Source: Sodiomyces alkalinus F11 (Eukaryota; Ascomycota; Sordariomycetes; Glomerellales; Plectosphaerellaceae). Taken from it: a stretch of DNA of 64,000 bases. Location: the NCBI RefSeq assembly GCF_003711515.1, contig NW_021167081.1:3404483-3468482 (forward strand), written 5' to 3'. The position numbers and the translations under genes were made by a program. Below the pieces are notes generated by a model. That model did no database searches. It saw only the letters and a program-made list of their open reading frames with translations, and was not told the origin of the DNA. Position 1 is the first letter of the stretch; every line of letters begins with the position of its first letter. Positions 48,790 through 60,289 of this stretch are shown in pieces.

Positions 48790-49908
48790 CGGCTATATAC
48801 GAGAATAGTTATCCTAAGTATAGGTGCCGTAACTCTAGTCTACAGGTTATAAAAAAGGGCTATATAGGAGAGGTCCCCCTTAATAACCGTTTTATTATTC
48901 CTTATAGCCCGTATCTCTGCCTCCATTACGGTGTCTATATTTACGTTACGATTTACGGATCTATTAAGATAAGGTATTAGATCAAGTATCTTATGCTTTA
49001 ATATTTACGGATCTATTTAGGCGATTAAGTATATGTATAAGTATGTTTATAAAGGCAGCCACCGTATAACTACGCTAGTATAGGGCGAAGAGGGCGAGGA
49101 TAAGGTGCATATCTATCTCTAAAGCCGTTATATTAGTCCCGCGGAGGCTATTATTCAGGTATGAAAGTTCCCGGTATATCGCGAGTTCTTACCCGTTATA
49201 CGTCTTCCGGTTTACCTTAAGAGATAGTAGCCTATATACTTCGGCGATAACGCAACCGTAAGCTAGATTAAGCGGATATTATAGGACCGCAAGACTTAGC
49301 TAATAGGCGTTTTCGACTATAACCGTGATAACGTTAATAGCCGCGAGTTATTCTATTACTAGTTTCCTAGCCGTTATACGTAGATACCATAGTAGTTTAC
49401 TTAGTAGCTAAGGTAGCGTGGATTTTAGATCGGCCGTTTATAGTATACACCCCTAATAGCTAAAAAGACGTACTATTTACGGTTACTCTTAATCTTTATT
49501 TAAGAGCCGATTTCCTTTACGGATCTTCGTACCGTAGAGGGGACTATCTATAATACTTACCGCGCGGCCTGCATTATAGGCGGGCTTTTACACGATAACC
49601 GTTACTAGGCTACCTGTTTTAACCAGGCTATGATTTAGAAGACCGGGTATACGTTACGGGAGCTATTTATCATTATTTTTATCCACGGAGACGTTTCCGG
49701 CCCGTTATCGATATAGGAGAAGTTTACGGAGTCGATATATAATACTATACCTTATACATTATAGCGCTAGTGCTCCCGATATCCTGCTAATTTAGAACGC
49801 CTATATATCAATTATAGCCTTTATCTTATATACTCGTGGATCCTTAAGGTAGGTAGGACTATCACCGAGCTTAGGCTACCCGCGCCTTTATATAATTAGC
49901 GCCGTACG
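48790..49908 (+). pseudogene. Helitron RepHel, first part
   Basis: Conceptual translation shows the Helitron-like replication initiator region. It reads Ile-Pro-Tyr-Ser-Pro-Tyr-Leu near 48897-48917, Lys-Tyr-Met-Tyr-Lys-Tyr-Val-Tyr-Lys-Gly (49028-49057), then Tyr-Ile-Ser-Pro-Ala-Glu-Ala near 49129-49149, all familiar from Helitron Rep. A ~48-bp direct duplication interrupts the block just before 49.0 kb. The start of the helicase region is reached near 49.6-49.9 kb. The frame breaks at the GTACG target of gypsy-3. Confidence 0.75.
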
Positions 49909-50112
49909 TGTAACGGCTTATCAAAAGTTATTGACGTATTATGGCCGAAAATATAGATTATTCGAGCTAAGGAAGGAAAGGAGGAAAGGAAAAGTCTACG
50001 CTGTATATAGGCGGCTAAGTATATATAGAATCGCACGGGCCTTACTAGGAGGTCCGTGCTTCTTAGTCCCGGCCACTACCGGGGATTATTCCGCGGGCTA
50101 TAGCCCGTAATA
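49909..50112 (-). repeat. Gypsy-3 3' LTR
   Basis: 204 bp, TGTAACGG to CCCGTAATA on the plus strand; adjoins the polypurine tract. Confidence 0.94.
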
Positions 50113-50589
50113 TAACCCTCCCCCCCCCCCGCCGGAGGCGAGGTCGCAGTCGCGTCGTGGTCGTATAGTCGTGACCTCGTATTACTCTGGCCTCCTCGCG
50201 TGTAATCTGAAAATAGCCTCCTTTATTCAATTCTATTAAAGGCTCCTTCGAAGGGAGGTAATCCGTAGTAGCTAAGATCCTTTTAAGGCTAAAATAGTAT
50301 AAAGGAGCTTTTATATAGCGGTACTATCACGAGCCCCTTACCGGCGTGCGTGCTTATTATAAATAACGTGCCTACCGAATATATAACCGGGGGTTATTCC
50401 TTCCACCTAAATAGCGTAGGAAGGGTAGTACAATAAACCTCCCACTATTCCTTATTTTTCCTTATTTTCTTCCCCCTCTATAGCTTCTTTTTTGATACTT
50501 TCTTATTTTTCTTTTTTTTTAATTGAATTTTCTATACCGAGAGTAGCCCCGAGATACCTCGTAGGTTCTTTAATAGTATAACTAACATC

Positions 50590-51720
50590 GGTAAGTAATA
50601 GCTTATCTATTAGGCCACCTATATTCTCCTTACTATAAATTTATACGCTCCTTACTCCTAGTTTAGAGCTATAGCTAACCGTTAACAGATATCCGACTAC
50701 GCCTCCCCTAATAAGCGCCCTTATAAGGGCGATAGCGATAATAATATAAGTTTAGCCCGTGTTACTATTAGTTATAAGGTCGGCCGTTACTAACGCTAAG
50801 TAGACCCTAACCCCCCCCCCCCCGAAGAAGCGCTATACCCCTAAAAACCCGCCCGGACCTCGCCGCCTAGCCCCTTACAGCTAGTACGCTACCCGGTAAT
50901 ATAAATAGGAGTATACTATTAAGTATTATCACTAGTCGGGCCCCGGCGCTACTCGCGCCGATACTAAGTGCTATAAATACTCCTAGTATACCTATAAATA
51001 TTCCGAGGTAAGTATACTAGGTATATTTAGGGTAACCGCGACTAATAAGCGATATAACTCCTATCCGCCACTTATACCACCACTAATACCCTATAGAATA
51101 CCGCTCGCCTTATAAATAAGGACGCTAATAATAACGATATAAGTTTATACCTACTTTTTACTTATTGGCCTTTATACTGATTTTTTTTATATAGAACCGC
51201 CGCTAGTTCTAGGATACGTATGGCCGTTTCTAGGTCACTCTTAGCCTAGCTAAGTTAAGTAAGAATATCGCCGGCCCGTTATAGTCCCCCGCTCCTACTA
51301 TTACCGCCCCTCCTATCGCTACTCCCGCTCCTATCGCTACGCCGCCGCCTTATCCGCTATTACCGAGTTCTAGGCGAGTATAGTATAAGCCCTTAATAAT
51401 ATCGCCGCCTCTATACGTAGTATAGATAAAACGCTTAAGGAGGTATCGTAAAAGTTAGAGGATAAGAATAACGATATTACTATAATATTGTAGAAGGCTT
51501 ATAACCTCTTTTACTCCGTCCGCCGCGTATATAAGTACTATATAGCCGTAACCCCCCTTACCGCTAGTAATAATCCGGGGGCTACTCCTAAGGCTATACT
51601 CGCCTTAGCTCCTCCTTAGGAGGAGTCATAGGTAGGTACCGCTAAGGATAGCATAGCCTCGTAAAAGGAGGAGCTAGAAAAGGGTAACATCGCGGGGGAA
51701 TAGGCTATTTATATTATTTC
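50590..51720 (+). pseudogene. Gypsy-3 antisense ORF (Cys-rich + coiled coil)
   Basis: Plus-strand coding remnant opposite to pol, between chromodomain and 3' LTR. Near 50970-51010 the spacing Cys-x2-(Cys>Tyr)-x6-(Cys>Tyr) is seen, followed by a second Tyr pair, as in a small zinc cluster. After a Pro/Ser/Tyr-rich spacer, the segment at about 51350-51500 is helical and charged, with regular Ile/Leu spacing. A Pro/Ala/Thr-rich tail ends near 51.7 kb. Most stops are RIP-type. The same layout is present in gypsy-1 and gypsy-2. Confidence 0.5.
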
Positions 51721-51889
51721 CGTCGTTTTTAGGATTTTACTTAATTCTTTCCCACTTATAAGTTAAATAGCGCGGGGGTATAACCCTAATATAATCTTAT
51801 TTTCGGTCCTTATCCTCCTCGCCGCTATATCGGCCTTTTTCCACGTCCGTGTCTCCTTTATATACTATTATAAAGGCCTATTATTCGAC

Positions 51890-54800
51890 TATACTAGGCC
51901 GTATTTCTTCTCGAATTCATTAAGCGCTTATATCTCTCGTAGGCTTTTAAGTAATTCTTATATTGATTCTATATAGCCCTCCTATTATACTAATACCTTA
52001 TAGGCCTTACCGTGACCTCGCTTTCGGGTACGGGTATAATAGACTTCTTTTACTACCTATTCCTCCTCCCTATCTAGCCTTTCGCGGATTAATAATAGTT
52101 AAGGGTCTATTACCGCTTACCGTAATAAGGGGTTATAGTTAGCTCGCTATAGAAGATCCACGTAGAAACGGTTATAGATCTATAAGGGGATATTTAGTTC
52201 TACGATATAGGAGTTAATAACCTTTATAACTTTATACTTATAGTAAAGCTAGGTAAGTTTCTTTAATAGCTATAGCGAGGAGTAGTTACGGATATCTAAC
52301 TATATAAGGTTATCCTTTTCGAACCTCTTAGTAGGGTAACGCCGACGGTTTACTAACTCCTCTTAGCGTAGTTATATAGCGGCTATCACGGCTTAGGCGA
52401 ACTAGGTAGCTTCCTTAAGGCGACTTAGTAAATCCTACGCGGAAGCCTCGCGCTTATCGGTTAGCGTAGTCTTATTAACTTAAAGAGGATTCGTGGAGTA
52501 CCTGTATTATAGGAAGAATAGGCTTATTTAGATCATCGAGTTTACCCGGTTGTTTAAGGCTAGCTACGCTACCGGTAATAGCGTATTCTAATTATCTTAG
52601 GCGTAATAGGTATACGCTTATAAGTAGGCTTAGACTTCCTAGTTAATATATTCAGGACCTCTATCCGTCTAAGGGTAGTATATGGTACTTAGTCGTTATC
52701 TAATACCCGCGAGTTTATAAAAGTATCTTTAAAAGCGGCTAGTCTAGTTTAACCCCTTATCGCTAATAATAGACTTCGGTATTCCGTGGAACCTATAATA
52801 GCATAGTAAAAACCGTTTAGTATAGGCTTCGGTATCTATAATATCTATCACGTTTAGTATTACTAATTTCGAGAGTTAGTCGGTAATTACTTATAGGTAT
52901 CTATACTTACCCTCGCGGGTAGGTAGTAGGTCTATTATAAAGTCTATTATAATATCGTAGAAGATTTGCTTTAGTATAAGAAGTAGGCGTAGTAATCCTC
53001 TCTTCGCACCCCTTTATATATAGCTAGCTCGGTATATATCGTAATTCCGTATAAATCTTCTAATATCTTGATTTATACCGGGCTAGAAGAATTAGCGGGC
53101 GATTAGGGTAATAGTATTATCTTTATTTAGGTATCCGCCGACTACTAAGTTATGGATCGCTTATATAAGACGGCCTTATAACGGGTAACAAACCCTGTTT
53201 TCGCTATCCCCTAGCAGCTATAGACGGTTATAAAATATTAGCTATCCTTAGTCGATTCTATACTTAGCGATTTATATTTTAAGCTTTAGCTTAGGGGGAA
53301 AACTCCGCTCTCCCGCTATTATTATAGTAAAGGCACTTTAATAACGCTTATTCGTAGCCTTAGCTTTATCCTATAATCGCTATAGGTTAGGGTCTACTTC
53401 GAAGATTATAGTTAGCTCAGGTAATATTACTCTTACTAGGTATACCCGGGGGGAGATAGCTATATCAGGGATTATCTAGATATACCTCCCTTACTCTTAA
53501 ATATCCGAAGAGTTCTTAGGTATATCCTCCTTTTAATATACAAGCGTATCGGCTATAATATTATTAGCCCCTCGCCGGTACTCTAATATAAAGTTATACT
53601 AGGTAAGCTCCGCTACCTAATAACTTTAGTGCTCGGTTACGGCCCTTTTAGTTATAAAGTATTCGAGCGCTTTATAATCGGAGTAAATCTAAAACCGGCC
53701 GTTACCTATAAGCTTAGCTGTATAAACATATAAGTAGTCTATAATCGTTAGTATCTCCTTATCGTAAATCGGGTAATTATATTTAGCGGAGTTAAGTTAC
53801 CATAAGTAGTATACGATAACGCACCTATATCCTTATTTATCTTTCTATAGGAATACGCTACCTAGCGCGAACCCTAAGTAATCCGTTTCTAGCTAGGTCT
53901 TCCTTCTAGATTACTATCATTATAAGTAAGGCTTTTCCTAGAACCTCTGCTTTAGTTCCTTAAAGGCTACTTCCTATGGGGGCCTTAGTAGAACGGAGCG
54001 TTCTTCTTTATTAGAGCCGTAAGTAACGCCGTAATAGCTATAAAGTCGCGGATAAATATCCTATAGAAGTTAGCGAACCTTAGTAAGCTTCGCACTCTAG
54101 TCGCGGAGACTAGCGCTTCCTATTCTATAATAGCCTTAAGTTTCTCGGGATCGTAAAATACCCCTTTTTCCGCTATAATAAACCCTAGGTATTTAACCGT
54201 TTTAACGCTAAACTCGTAGTTCTTCGGGTCGAGGTTTAGGCTAACGTCTATAAGGATATTAAGTACTCGTTATACTTTCTCCTTATAATCCTTATAAGAT
54301 CCATCTAAGTAGATTAGGATATCGTCTATATACGCGGAGACGAAATTATCTAAGAACTCCTATAGCGATAAGTTAATATATCGCTAGAATATCGTAGGCG
54401 TACCGGTTAACCTAAAAGAGTATACTAGCTACTCGAATAGTCTAAACTAAATATAGAATATAGTCTTATACTTATACCTATATACTATCCGTATCTTATA
54501 AAAGGCGGCGATAATATCTAATTTAGTAAACTACTTCGCCTTAGCTAAGTTATATAGGGTCTTTATAATTAGGGGGAGTAAGTAATAATCTCGCTAAGTA
54601 ATCGTATTTAAAGCGCGATAATCGTAATAGAATCGGAGGCCGCCTCCTAGCTTCCTTATAAATGGTATAGGGGTGGCGGTAGCTAAGCTACTCGTATAAA
54701 TAAATCCCTTATCGATTAAATCCGTTATCATCTTTCGTAATATAAGGAGCTCTTAATATAATATATTATAGAGTAGGCCCTATAGTAAGGCTTATTCGTT

Positions 54801-55540
54801 ACTACTACGATCCCTTTATAAATAGACCTCGTAGTTAGCGCTAGGTCGGTATAAGGGTAGGCGTATAAAGTATAAGGGCGTAAATAAGTCACCGAACTCT
54901 TATATAACCCTTTTAGAGACGTATTCTCACGGGTCTACTAATTCCTTTATACTTAGGGCCTTTTCGATATCTTTTAATAATATAGCCCGTAAACCTTCTT
55001 CCTATCTTCTTCCCCTCCGGTGCCGTAGTCGTCTATATAGTCCTATAAGCACGGACCCCGTTACTAGTACTATAGTGCGGATCTCTTATACTACTTTCGG
55101 CTCCTCTTCGCCCTAAAGTCGGATATCGATATCGGCTACTCCGTGGCGTAGCCTTTATTTCTTAGCGTAAAGGACTATATTATTATATTTTATCTATAAA
55201 AGCCTAAGGAAAAGGTCCTAGTTTACACCCAGTATTATATACGCGAAAACGCGCTCGGTATACCCTTATATATCTAGCATAAAGACTATAATACCGGCGC
55301 TATTAGCCGGTTTAGTCCTATCCGAGATGCCTTTTAGTACTCGTTTTTTCTTATCGACTAATAGTAAGCGTATTTCTCGAGTAAACTTCTTTAATATAAC
55401 GGTATAGTAGTTATAACTCGTATCTATAAAAGCGTTTATTAACCTATTACTATTAACTCGTACTTAGATTAATACTAACTCGCTCTATAATAGCGGTTTA
55501 AACTCCTTTTACTCGTGTTACTCTCGCGCTATCGGCTCCG
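51890..55540 (-). pseudogene. pol: Gypsy-3 pol (PR-RT-RNaseH-IN-chromodomain)
   Basis: Minus-strand polyprotein remnant. Protease is near 55.4-55.5 kb. RT has an intact Tyr-Ile-Asp-Asp box (54318-54332) followed by Ile-Leu-Ile-Tyr. RNase H is near 53.7-54.0 kb and integrase near 52.5-53.3 kb. A chromodomain lies at about 52060-51905, with Lys-Val-Leu-Val-x-x-Glu-Gly-Tyr (Trp and Gln lost as stops). It is less damaged at the catalytic core than gypsy-1 and gypsy-2. Confidence 0.85.
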
Positions 55541-56650
55541 GTACCCGATTTCGTACTAGAGCTACTCTTTTTCCGAGTCTTCGGTATCCTCGGGAGTATC
55601 TTCGGATTCCTCCTCTTAAGGAGATATTTAGGCTACCGTATCCTTCTTACTCTGATAGTGCTATTAGATATAGCCCTTCTTCTAGTAATTCTAATATATA
55701 ATATTCGCGTAGCGGTTAGGTTTTTATTATATCCCCTTAGACTCGCCGACCTTATTAACTCTACTTATAACGATATCGCTATTAGTATCCTTAGCTAGTT
55801 TACGGGTAATAGGAATCGGTTAGTACGATTTACTAATACCCACCTATCTTTACGCGATCGTTTATACTTTATCGACCTACTTAGAGTAAGTATCGGGGAG
55901 ATTAGCTATTATTTGGCTATTATATAGCCTATTATTTAGGGCGCCGTCGAGGAATAATATCTTAATATAGTTTATTTAGTTATAGCCTCCTACTTATACT
56001 AGGTTCTTTTTAAAGGTTAGGAGGAAGCTTATAAACGGCTAGTCGGGTTTCTACTTTATCGCTTTAAGGGTGTTAATAGCGCGCCCTTATTCGTTATAGT
56101 CCTTATACATATAGTCGAGGCAGGTTATAAATTCCTCCGGGTTAAATTCACTATTTATACCTCCGTCACCGAAGAAGATGCTAACTACCTACTAAGGCTA
56201 AGTGTCTAAGCACGCGTTAATTAAATACCACGCTTCCTTATTACTATAAAATAACGGGCTATTAAGTTTAAGTTTTAGCCGTATAGCCTAGGTTTAGGCG
56301 GTATATTCCGTGGGTTTTCTACTAAGTTTTACGGGGATAACGACCTACTATACCCGGTATAAGAGCGTGTGTACCGGCGGCGGTAGCGGAATAGGTATAG
56401 TAGTCTCTGCCTTTAAGGGCCTAGGTAAGGGCGAGGGCGTGACGATTAGGGTAAGCATCGGGTACGTAGTAGGTATAAGGTACGGGTTAAGTTAAGACCT
56501 TTAGAAGGCCGTTTATAGGCTAGCGATTATATCGTAAATAGGAGCGATATATATCCTTACCGCTTCTTATACACGTTATAACACGTGTTTATCGATCTTA
56601 TTATATAAGGTCTATACGACCTGCCCTTGGCCCCTTAGTGGGCTCGGGGC
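55541..56650 (-). pseudogene. gag: Gypsy-3 gag
   Basis: Minus-strand gag. A CCHC knuckle lies at about 55665-55705 with the exact spacing x2, x4, x4 and every Cys/His position now Tyr. The capsid part extends toward 56.6 kb. A 61-codon plus-strand open frame at 56310-56495 lies opposite and is not a gene. Confidence 0.8.
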
Positions 56651-56711
56651 GAAGTGGCCGGGACCTCCTTCTATATAAGCGTTAAAGCTTATAATCTTCA
56701 GAGTTCGAATA

Positions 56712-56915
56712 TATAACGGCTTATTAAAAGTTATTCACGTATTAAGGCCGAAAATATAGATTATTCGAACTAAGGAAGGAAAGAAGGAAAGGAAAAGTCT
56801 ACGCGGTAAATAGGCGGCTAAGTATATATAGAATCGCGCGGGCCTCGCTAGGAGGTCCGTGCTTCTTAGTCCCGGCTACTACCAGGGACTATTCCGCGGG
56901 GCATAGCCCGTAATA
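56712..56915 (-). repeat. Gypsy-3 5' LTR
   Basis: 204 bp, starting TATAACGG (RIP form of TGTAACGG); followed by GTACG. Confidence 0.94.
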
Positions 56916-58330
56916 GTACGACGAGTAATATATTATTAGTTACGGAGACTTACGATTATAATACCTAGGTTATAGTGTATAAAGATATCTACTACCGGTT
57001 TAACTAGAGCTAGGCTATAGTCTTTAGTTAGATTATAACTACTATTAAGTCTTATAGCCGCGGCGCCCGTTTCTTCGTGTAGGGCCCCGGCGGTGTATAG
57101 AAGACGTTCGTATATCGGGGTCTCTACGCGTATTTCCGGTCGCGCGGGCTGATTATCCTTTACGTTACTTTCTCTAGTATCGCGGCCGTTCTTCTTAAGG
57201 GTAGCTATATAGCCTATTCGCGGTTTAAGATCCCTTTATAGGTTAATAACGCCTCGACGTATAATATACCGAAAACTTCGGACCTTATAATGCTACTACG
57301 AGAGATGGTTCTTATTATCTAAGATAAGGTTCCTATATAGTATATGTTCTGTTTTAACACCGTTAATCGTACGTTACGGGATATACGAAGCTACGACGAT
57401 CTCTTCGGTGGTATCCCGGTTATCTTTAGGGGCGATTTCGCCTAGATTCTTCCCGTTATTCGTAATAGTAGTCAGGCATAGGTTATATATACCTGCTTCT
57501 AATAGTCCTTTATTTAGCCATAACGTAGTATTCTTTACTTAACGGAAAATATACGAGTTACCTCTACTAATCCTAATAATCGGGCGTTTATTTAGTAGTT
57601 ATAGAACCTCTTCTATAATACCGAACTTTTCGGGTTAGTCGACCTTTTCACTACTATTACGGCTATTTACGATATCGGTTATTTATACCGGCGTATTTAC
57701 CTAACTAAATTACTATAGTAGGCGCTATTAGACTATATTGTCTTTATTAACCGCGTTATTCTGATACCTCGTAGTACTAATATTATAGCTATAAATAGGT
57801 AAATACTAGGGCGACTACTTAGCCGCCTATAGGTTTACTTAGCTACGAATTCGGTCGCTAATCGGGTAGAGGATACTAATAGCCCTACGCCGGATCTAGC
57901 ACCCGAGTTTCTAATACAGTTAGAGTTTATATCTATCACGCCCGCGAGGCTTAAGCTAAAGGTCGGCGCGTCCGTTATACTTATGCGTAACCTTAGTCCG
58001 CGGTAGGGGTTATATAACGGCACGCGTATAGTTATTTTACGGATAGTCTATACTACGCTTAACGTAAAGGTCCTCGCCGGAATACACGCTGGTAAGGTAG
58101 TATTTATCCCCCGTATCTATTTAGATTCTAATAAGGAGAACTACCCATATATTATCCGCCGCTGTTAATTCCTGTTATAGGTTTATTTCACGATAACGAT
58201 TAATAAGTTATAAGGGTAATCGTTTAGTACGGACGGCGTGGATTTCCGGCAGCATGCCTTTATACACGGTTAGTTTTATATTACCGTCTTAAGACTTACG
58301 GATATTAGGAACCTATGAGTATTATTACCG
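56916..58330 (+). pseudogene. Helitron RepHel, Pif1-like helicase part
   Basis: SF1 helicase of the Helitron. The Walker A region near 57075-57110 reads Phe-Phe-Val-x-Gly-Pro-Gly-Gly-x-x-Lys-Thr-Phe. Gly-Asp-Phe-x-x-Ile-Leu-Pro-Val-Ile follows near 57428-57460 (Pif1 motif with Arg/Gln lost), then Val-Gly-Ala-Ser-Val-Ile-Leu-Met-Arg-Asn-Leu near 57961-57995 and Ile-Asn-Lys-x-x-Gly-x-Ser near 58200-58225. The order is that of Helitron helicases. RIP stops are frequent; a minus-strand 62-codon open frame at 57835-58023 is its shadow. Confidence 0.8.
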
Positions 58331-58600
58331 GCGTAAGAGGGTTAGGCGGTATAGGATAGCAGGCGTATATCTAATATCGTATACCTAAAGGATTTAATTT
58401 AAACGTTTTAATAGTCACTTTTCGGGCACGCGTAATAAAGGTAATAAGGGCGTATAGTCTAAATCGTGTATTATAAAGCCTGTACGGTCGAGTAAGTAAA
58501 TAAATAAAAATAAAAAAACAACCCGTATCCCTATACTATAAATACTTAAAAGTAAGAATAGCAAAAAAAGGAAAGAGCCCGAACCGTATTCCTATCGTAT
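58331..58600. other. A-rich spacer in the Helitron
   Basis: Non-coding stretch between the convergent RepHel and cargo genes. It is A-rich at 58495-58620 with runs of AAAT and A8; it may hold both 3' ends. Confidence 0.4.
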
Positions 58601-58604
58601 AACT

Positions 58605-59531
58605 AAATACAAATTAAAAAAAAACCCGTAAGCCTTTAACGTTCTTCCACCGGGATACTATTTTCGATAGCCGCTATTATATTCTTAAGTATCTATATAG
58701 CCTGCTTCTTTTATATCGTTATTATACCGCCCGGTAAGGGGAGTATAACGCTTTCGGGTATAGTGTATACGGGCGCGGCCGGGGGAGCTAGAGTAACCGG
58801 AGTAGCTAAAGCGATAGGAGGGAGGGTAACGGGAGGGGGGGTAATTGGAGGGGGGGGAGTAGCGGAAAGGGGGCACGGGCGTAGCGGTCGTGGTATTTAT
58901 TCTTAATGGCCCGGTGGTAGTAAAGGGAGGGGGGGCGGCCTATTTACCATTAGCCTGTTTTAAGGGGGTAGGAATAGCGGCGGTTATTATAGTACCGTAA
59001 ATTAATCGATTAGTATATAGAATATAAATCTAATAGGAGTATAGGTATATAGGTTATTAACTTACGGTCGGCTTAGGCGGTATACTTTTTACCCTTACTA
59101 GTAAATACGGACGCGGGCGTTAATCTTTCGCGGAGGGAATACTTACGGCCCTCCGAGTTATAGTAGTAGTTATTATAACTGCCGCTAGCGATATTATTAA
59201 CGGCCACGTAGTTAATAAAAGGACTGTCTTTATTATTATACTGCTTATAGGCAGTGGTATTAATTAGACCGATGATTATTATTATTATAGCCTGGCGGTT
59301 AGCCGCGCGCGATAAATTAAAGTCCTTTTATTCGCGCTACGCTAAATCTTGATAGGCCTATATAGTTATTTAATATTAGTATATAATACAGAACGCGTAA
59401 ATTAGTGGGAGGAATAGTTAATAACTTACCTTTATATTACGTATCGACCTTAGGCTACGGGTATCTCTATAGCCGTTATTATAGATAAGGTCGAGGATAT
59501 CCTTTTTAGGGATTATATAACCGGTATTCAT
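58605..59531 (-). pseudogene. Helitron cargo gene, unrecognised, with probable introns
   Basis: A minus-strand gene remnant convergent with RepHel. The frame starts with ATG at 59531-59529 and runs with few stops. Two segments look like fungal introns: 59358-59429 (GTAAGT, a TACTAAT branch motif, TAG end) and about 58955-59065 (GTAAGT, TACTAAT, CAG end). Removing the first joins two coherent reading frames. Exon 2 encodes an Asn/Tyr/Lys-rich domain of about 95 residues. Exon 3 begins Pro-rich (58.7-58.95 kb, the G-rich strand in plus orientation) and ends with a charged Gln/Lys/Ile/Glu helix. No family recognised; it could be a captured host gene or a Helitron accessory gene. Confidence 0.5.
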
Positions 59532-60237
59532 GGGTATCGTTATCTTCTAAACACGGGCCGTAGAGGACTAAGTCGATAGGTGGGGGGGCGGGTTATTAGG
59601 GGAGGCAGGAGGCGGGAGGCGGGAGGCGGGAGGCGGGCGTAGGAGTAACGGGGAGTAGGGGGTCGCGGTTTTTATAGTAGTCTTTACCGGGTAAGCCAAC
59701 GCCTGGTATTAGGGGGAAAAGGGAGTTATAGATAAACTATTAAAGCTAGCAGGTTCTTTATCATTAGAGGGGGGGGGCTATTAGTATTACGTCCGTTAAA
59801 GAGAAATATAATGTATTCGGGGAGGCCGGAATCTAATAAGGCGCGAGGTATACTATAAGGCTACGGTTAGGATTAACGCGTTCGCGGGGGGTATAGCAGT
59901 TATTTATACCTATAACTTACTTAACAACGATACTATTGACGATCGGGAGGTAGGAGAGGGATATAGTGGAATAAAAGAAGCTAATACTAGCGACTATAAG
60001 GAGGGTTTTAATAGTTGATTATAAGGATAAAGCGTGACTAACGTAATCAAAAACGGCTTTTTGCGATATTAAGGTAATATTAAAAAAACGGTATTATAGC
60101 TTCGAAGGAATAAATAAACTGCTATAGAAAACAAAAGCAGGCGTTTTACAGTTATTTTTAGATATCTACGATTATTTAGTGGTGTGGAGTAGGTTATATA
60201 ACTAGCCGTTCCCCCCCTCCCCTAAAGGGGGGTGGGG
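59532..60237. other. Non-coding Helitron 3' region
   Basis: Contains a G-rich minisatellite (59603-59638), a G8 run near 59768, and no convincing ORF. A C7-TCCCC / GGGGGG-TGGGG inverted repeat ends it at about 60211-60236. Confidence 0.4.
59603..59638 (+). repeat. GGCGGGA heptamer repeat
   Basis: About four to five tandem 7-bp units of GGCGGGA after a GGCAGGA variant. The G-runs could form a quadruplex on the plus strand. Confidence 0.8.
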
Positions 60238-60279
60238 CGAGCTTAGCCGCGTTGTCCATAGGGCAACCTGCTAAGCTCG
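60238..60279. other. Composite hairpin, un-RIPed
   Basis: A perfect 10-bp outer stem (CGAGCTTAGC at 60238-60247 with GCTAAGCTCG at 60270-60279) encloses a second 7-bp stem (GTTGTCC with GGGCAAC, one G-T pair) closed by ATA. CpA and TpG steps survive inside. It may be the Helitron 3' hairpin or a structured RNA. It lies directly before the change to Chromo-A-like sequence. Confidence 0.65.
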
Positions 60280-60289
60280 TACTATAGTA

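Larger units (their letters stand above)
49909..56915 (-). mobile_element. Gypsy-3: complete chromovirus inside the Helitron
   Basis: A 7007-bp element with two 204-bp LTRs (49909-50112 and 56712-56915) and a perfect duplication GTACG (49904-49908 and 56916-56920). Coding is on the minus strand in the order gag, protease, RT, RNase H, integrase, chromodomain; an antisense ORF follows on the plus strand before the 3' LTR. A C-rich run of about 15 bases (50116-50130) is the polypurine tract of the coding strand. Confidence 0.95.

Noticed and set aside
58685..58876. 63-codon Pro/Tyr/Ser-rich ORF as a separate gene.
   Set aside because: It falls in exon 3 of the cargo gene, mostly in another phase, and is low complexity.
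60238..60279. tRNA or riboswitch at the composite hairpin.
   Set aside because: No cloverleaf, no B-box-like sequence and no known riboswitch core; only two nested stems.
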